Positions 27,936-64,000 of a DNA stretch of 64,000 nucleotides are shown here, one piece after another. The first letter of the stretch is position 1. Each line of letters begins with the position of its first letter. Both the position numbers and the translations under genes were made by a program. Source of the DNA: Erythrocercus mccallii. Taxonomy: Eukaryota > Chordata > Aves > Passeriformes > Dicruridae. The notes below the pieces were generated by a model. The model was not told the DNA's origin. It was given only the letters and a program-made list of their open reading frames with translations, and did no database searches. The stretch covers positions 434,001 to 498,000 of the forward strand of contig VZRG01000204.1 in assembly GCA_013397435.1 (NCBI GenBank), given 5' to 3'.

Positions 27936-30083
27936 TTGTGTACTCCAACAGGAAGGGATACTGGAGCTTAAAGTAGCTCGGATGAATGCTTTGGGGTGCT
28001 TTTGATGAAGATAATGGTAGAAAATTGTTTTGGAAAAGGTAGTTTAAACAGCAGCTACTTTGGTTACAGTATACAACTAGTTCTGCCTTTTAAAAAGGTT
28101 GTAGGTGATAAGCAGAAGATGGTTTGTCCTGAATTTTCTGTGTTGTCAGTTTGAAGAAACCTGTTTGATTTTTGTGGGTGGTTGTAGTTCTTCTGAATTT
28201 CCCTTAGTTTATTTCTACTAGTCTAAAATGTTGCGTAGACAATGAATTGCTTTTCCTTCGGAATGTCTGTTGCTTCCTTTGCCTTCTGGCTACATCACCC
28301 GCTTGCTACATCACCAGACGTTTCCCTGGCCATATCTGGTAAGCCCACTGAGGATCTGACCACTCTGCCCTCTTTCATTCCTTATTCACCTCCTGTTCTT
28401 TTAGCCTTTATCTCTTGTTACACCAGATAATGGCTGCTTTTCTGTTGTAGGCAGAGCTCTGTACCTTGAGGTGTATTGTTTTGTACTAAACCTTTCAAAG
28501 GTAACTTGTAATGGACATAAGCAAAAGAATAAAAGGTTTTTATTTTTATGCCCATGACAGATTGAATAGAAATCCCACAACCAATTTGTTGGGTGCAATT
28601 TAGCTTCAAAAATAGGCTGTAGTTAAGGCCTTGCAAGCTGCAGTATAGCATTTGCAAGCAGGCAGCTGAAGCTGGCAGAAACCTCTTCAGCCAGTTCTGT
28701 GCAGAAGAAACATAATGTAATCCTTTTTTAAGGAAGTGCATCTCCTCTGAAGGTTAATCTTTGCTTCACTTGCACAAATGGATGTCTTCACTGGAGGGAA
28801 TTCTGCTGTTGAAAGAGTTGCAGAAGTATTACATCAATTTTGCAGATACTGCTTTTCTCAATTAGAATGGAAAGTAAGGAAATTGTGAGGCTTTTTTCTT
28901 TTTGCTTCGATTGATACATTTTATGATTTATCACAGGTATGCTAGATGTATGAGTGAGATCAATGAAATCAAAAAGCCTGAAAATAGTTCAGTTTGTATA
29001 TGATTACCACTTGGGGCAGGTATTTCTCTAATTCTTTCCTTATAATCTATGGTTTAATCTAAGATCTTTAGGTTTGTTTGAATTGCAGAAAGAAGGAACC
29101 ATGCAAAAAAATCCAACCAGACTAGCCTGAGGGAGTTGATGATTGATAGAGTAATCATTGGTTTAACAATGATATTGATTATATAGATTGTCTAGACAAT
29201 GTCAGACAGAAGTTCAGGCATGACCTTTTCCTTTTGGAGGGTGTTATAGCCTGTTCTTTTTCAGGGGAGAGATTTTTTTAAGAGGAAGTATGGGATAATA
29301 TCATAAATAGTTGCATTTGTACAGGGATGAGAGTCAAGAGTTGTGCTAGAGTATTGTTCTGAAGGTGGGAAAGGAGGGCTGGGAGGTCCTTAGGCTAACT
29401 TTAAGGCTGGAAAAAATATTCTTGTCAGGTTATATATTATCATGTGGACTGCATTTTCTTTTGGTCAGTTTGTAAAGCTGAAAATCCTTTTGCTCTTATA
29501 AATATCAGTTATGTGCAGCCTAATGTAACAGTTTAATGTTTACAGGTAAATAATAAAAGATTTTTTCCACTTTCACTGGAGTCTGAAATGTCTAAAATAA
29601 TGACATGCAAAAGGTTTGAATCTAAAAAGTTTAGGGTTTGGAGATGACCTTTCAAATAGCAAGGGTTCTACTTCAGAGAGTTTTCCCTTGTAGTGTGGTG
29701 TCATAACTAAGCGAAGAGCAGCAGCAGCGCTGTGATCTAGGAGAAGACTGAGTTTGTAAAGTAAAAGTAGTGTTCCAATACCTGCCATTCCTTGAATGTT
29801 TGTGATTAGTGCTGAGTTATTTTTCAGCTGATTCCCAAGTTTCTTTTTGGCAGGTTGCACTTGACTGGTGATTTCAGAGAGCCCCTTTCCAAGAAACTGT
29901 GCATAGCAATTGATCTCCAATTTCAGTATGTGAGGAGGGTGAATATTTTCCTTTGCAGTCAAGGATGTATTCATACACACTAATGTGTACACAGAAAAAA
30001 AATTGTGTCACTTTATATTTAATGTTTACTCTAAAATAGATGGGAGCTCTTCAAAACATCTTTCTTTTTTTCTTTCTTTACAG

Positions 30084-64000
<33,917 letters not shown>

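Larger units (their letters stand above)
1..30083. other. Non-coding region 5' of LRP4 exon 2 (intron 1 and/or upstream)
   Basis: I find no coding exon, RNA gene or obvious promoter in these 30 kb. The DNA is mostly AT-rich, with short chance open frames that lack domains, splice logic or recognisable homology. Exon 2 begins with two bases that complete a split codon, so a signal-peptide exon must lie further 5'. I found no ATG plus hydrophobic leader ending in a phase-1 donor here, so exon 1 is probably beyond the left edge and this stretch is probably intron 1. That is inference. Recognised contents are the CR1 copies at 13751, 20949, 22180, 25165 and 27505, the 26-bp tandem repeat at 19437 and a low-complexity patch at 9926, listed separately. 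Other sub-stretches show nothing I can name. Confidence 0.6.

Overview
The window is vertebrate, almost certainly avian, nuclear DNA. It holds most of one large split gene on the + strand, LRP4 (low-density lipoprotein receptor-related protein 4, also called MEGF7), plus its introns and about 30 kb of non-coding DNA upstream of the first coding exon seen. The avian call rests on the repeats: every interspersed repeat I recognise is a CR1 LINE or an ERV-type LTR. There are no Alu, B1/B2 or L1 elements, and the introns are compact.

Layout. Positions 1-30083 hold no gene I can support. They are best read as intron 1 of LRP4 and/or the region upstream of it, with CR1 copies, a 26-bp tandem repeat and a few segments that look like regulatory candidates. 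Exon 2 is at 30084-30230. A 12.4-kb intron 2 follows and contains a CR1 split by a solo LTR. From 42632 to 64000 the coding exons come in quick succession: seven further LDLa exons (eight in all with exon 2), two EGF exons, beta-propeller 1 (four exons), an EGF exon, propeller 2 (five exons), an EGF exon, propeller 3 (five exons), and the start of the next EGF/propeller exon, which runs off the window. I count 27 coding exons, numbered 2-28 on the assumption that one signal-peptide exon lies upstream. All 27 join in one open frame with GT/AG junctions, about 1,340 codons. The signal peptide, propeller 4, the stalk, the transmembrane segment and the cytoplasmic tail are outside the window.

Function (established for the family). 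LRP4 is a single-pass receptor. At the neuromuscular junction it binds neural agrin and activates MuSK. In bone and limb it binds sclerostin and dampens Wnt/LRP5/6 signalling. The four propeller-3 positions that I map to known human disease residues are all conserved here.

The less ordinary parts are a full-length, CpG-rich solo LTR lying antisense inside an older CR1 in intron 2, a cluster of nested inverted repeats in intron 8, a 130-bp intron 7 whose retention would append a strongly hydrophobic tail, and tandem splice acceptors at two exons.
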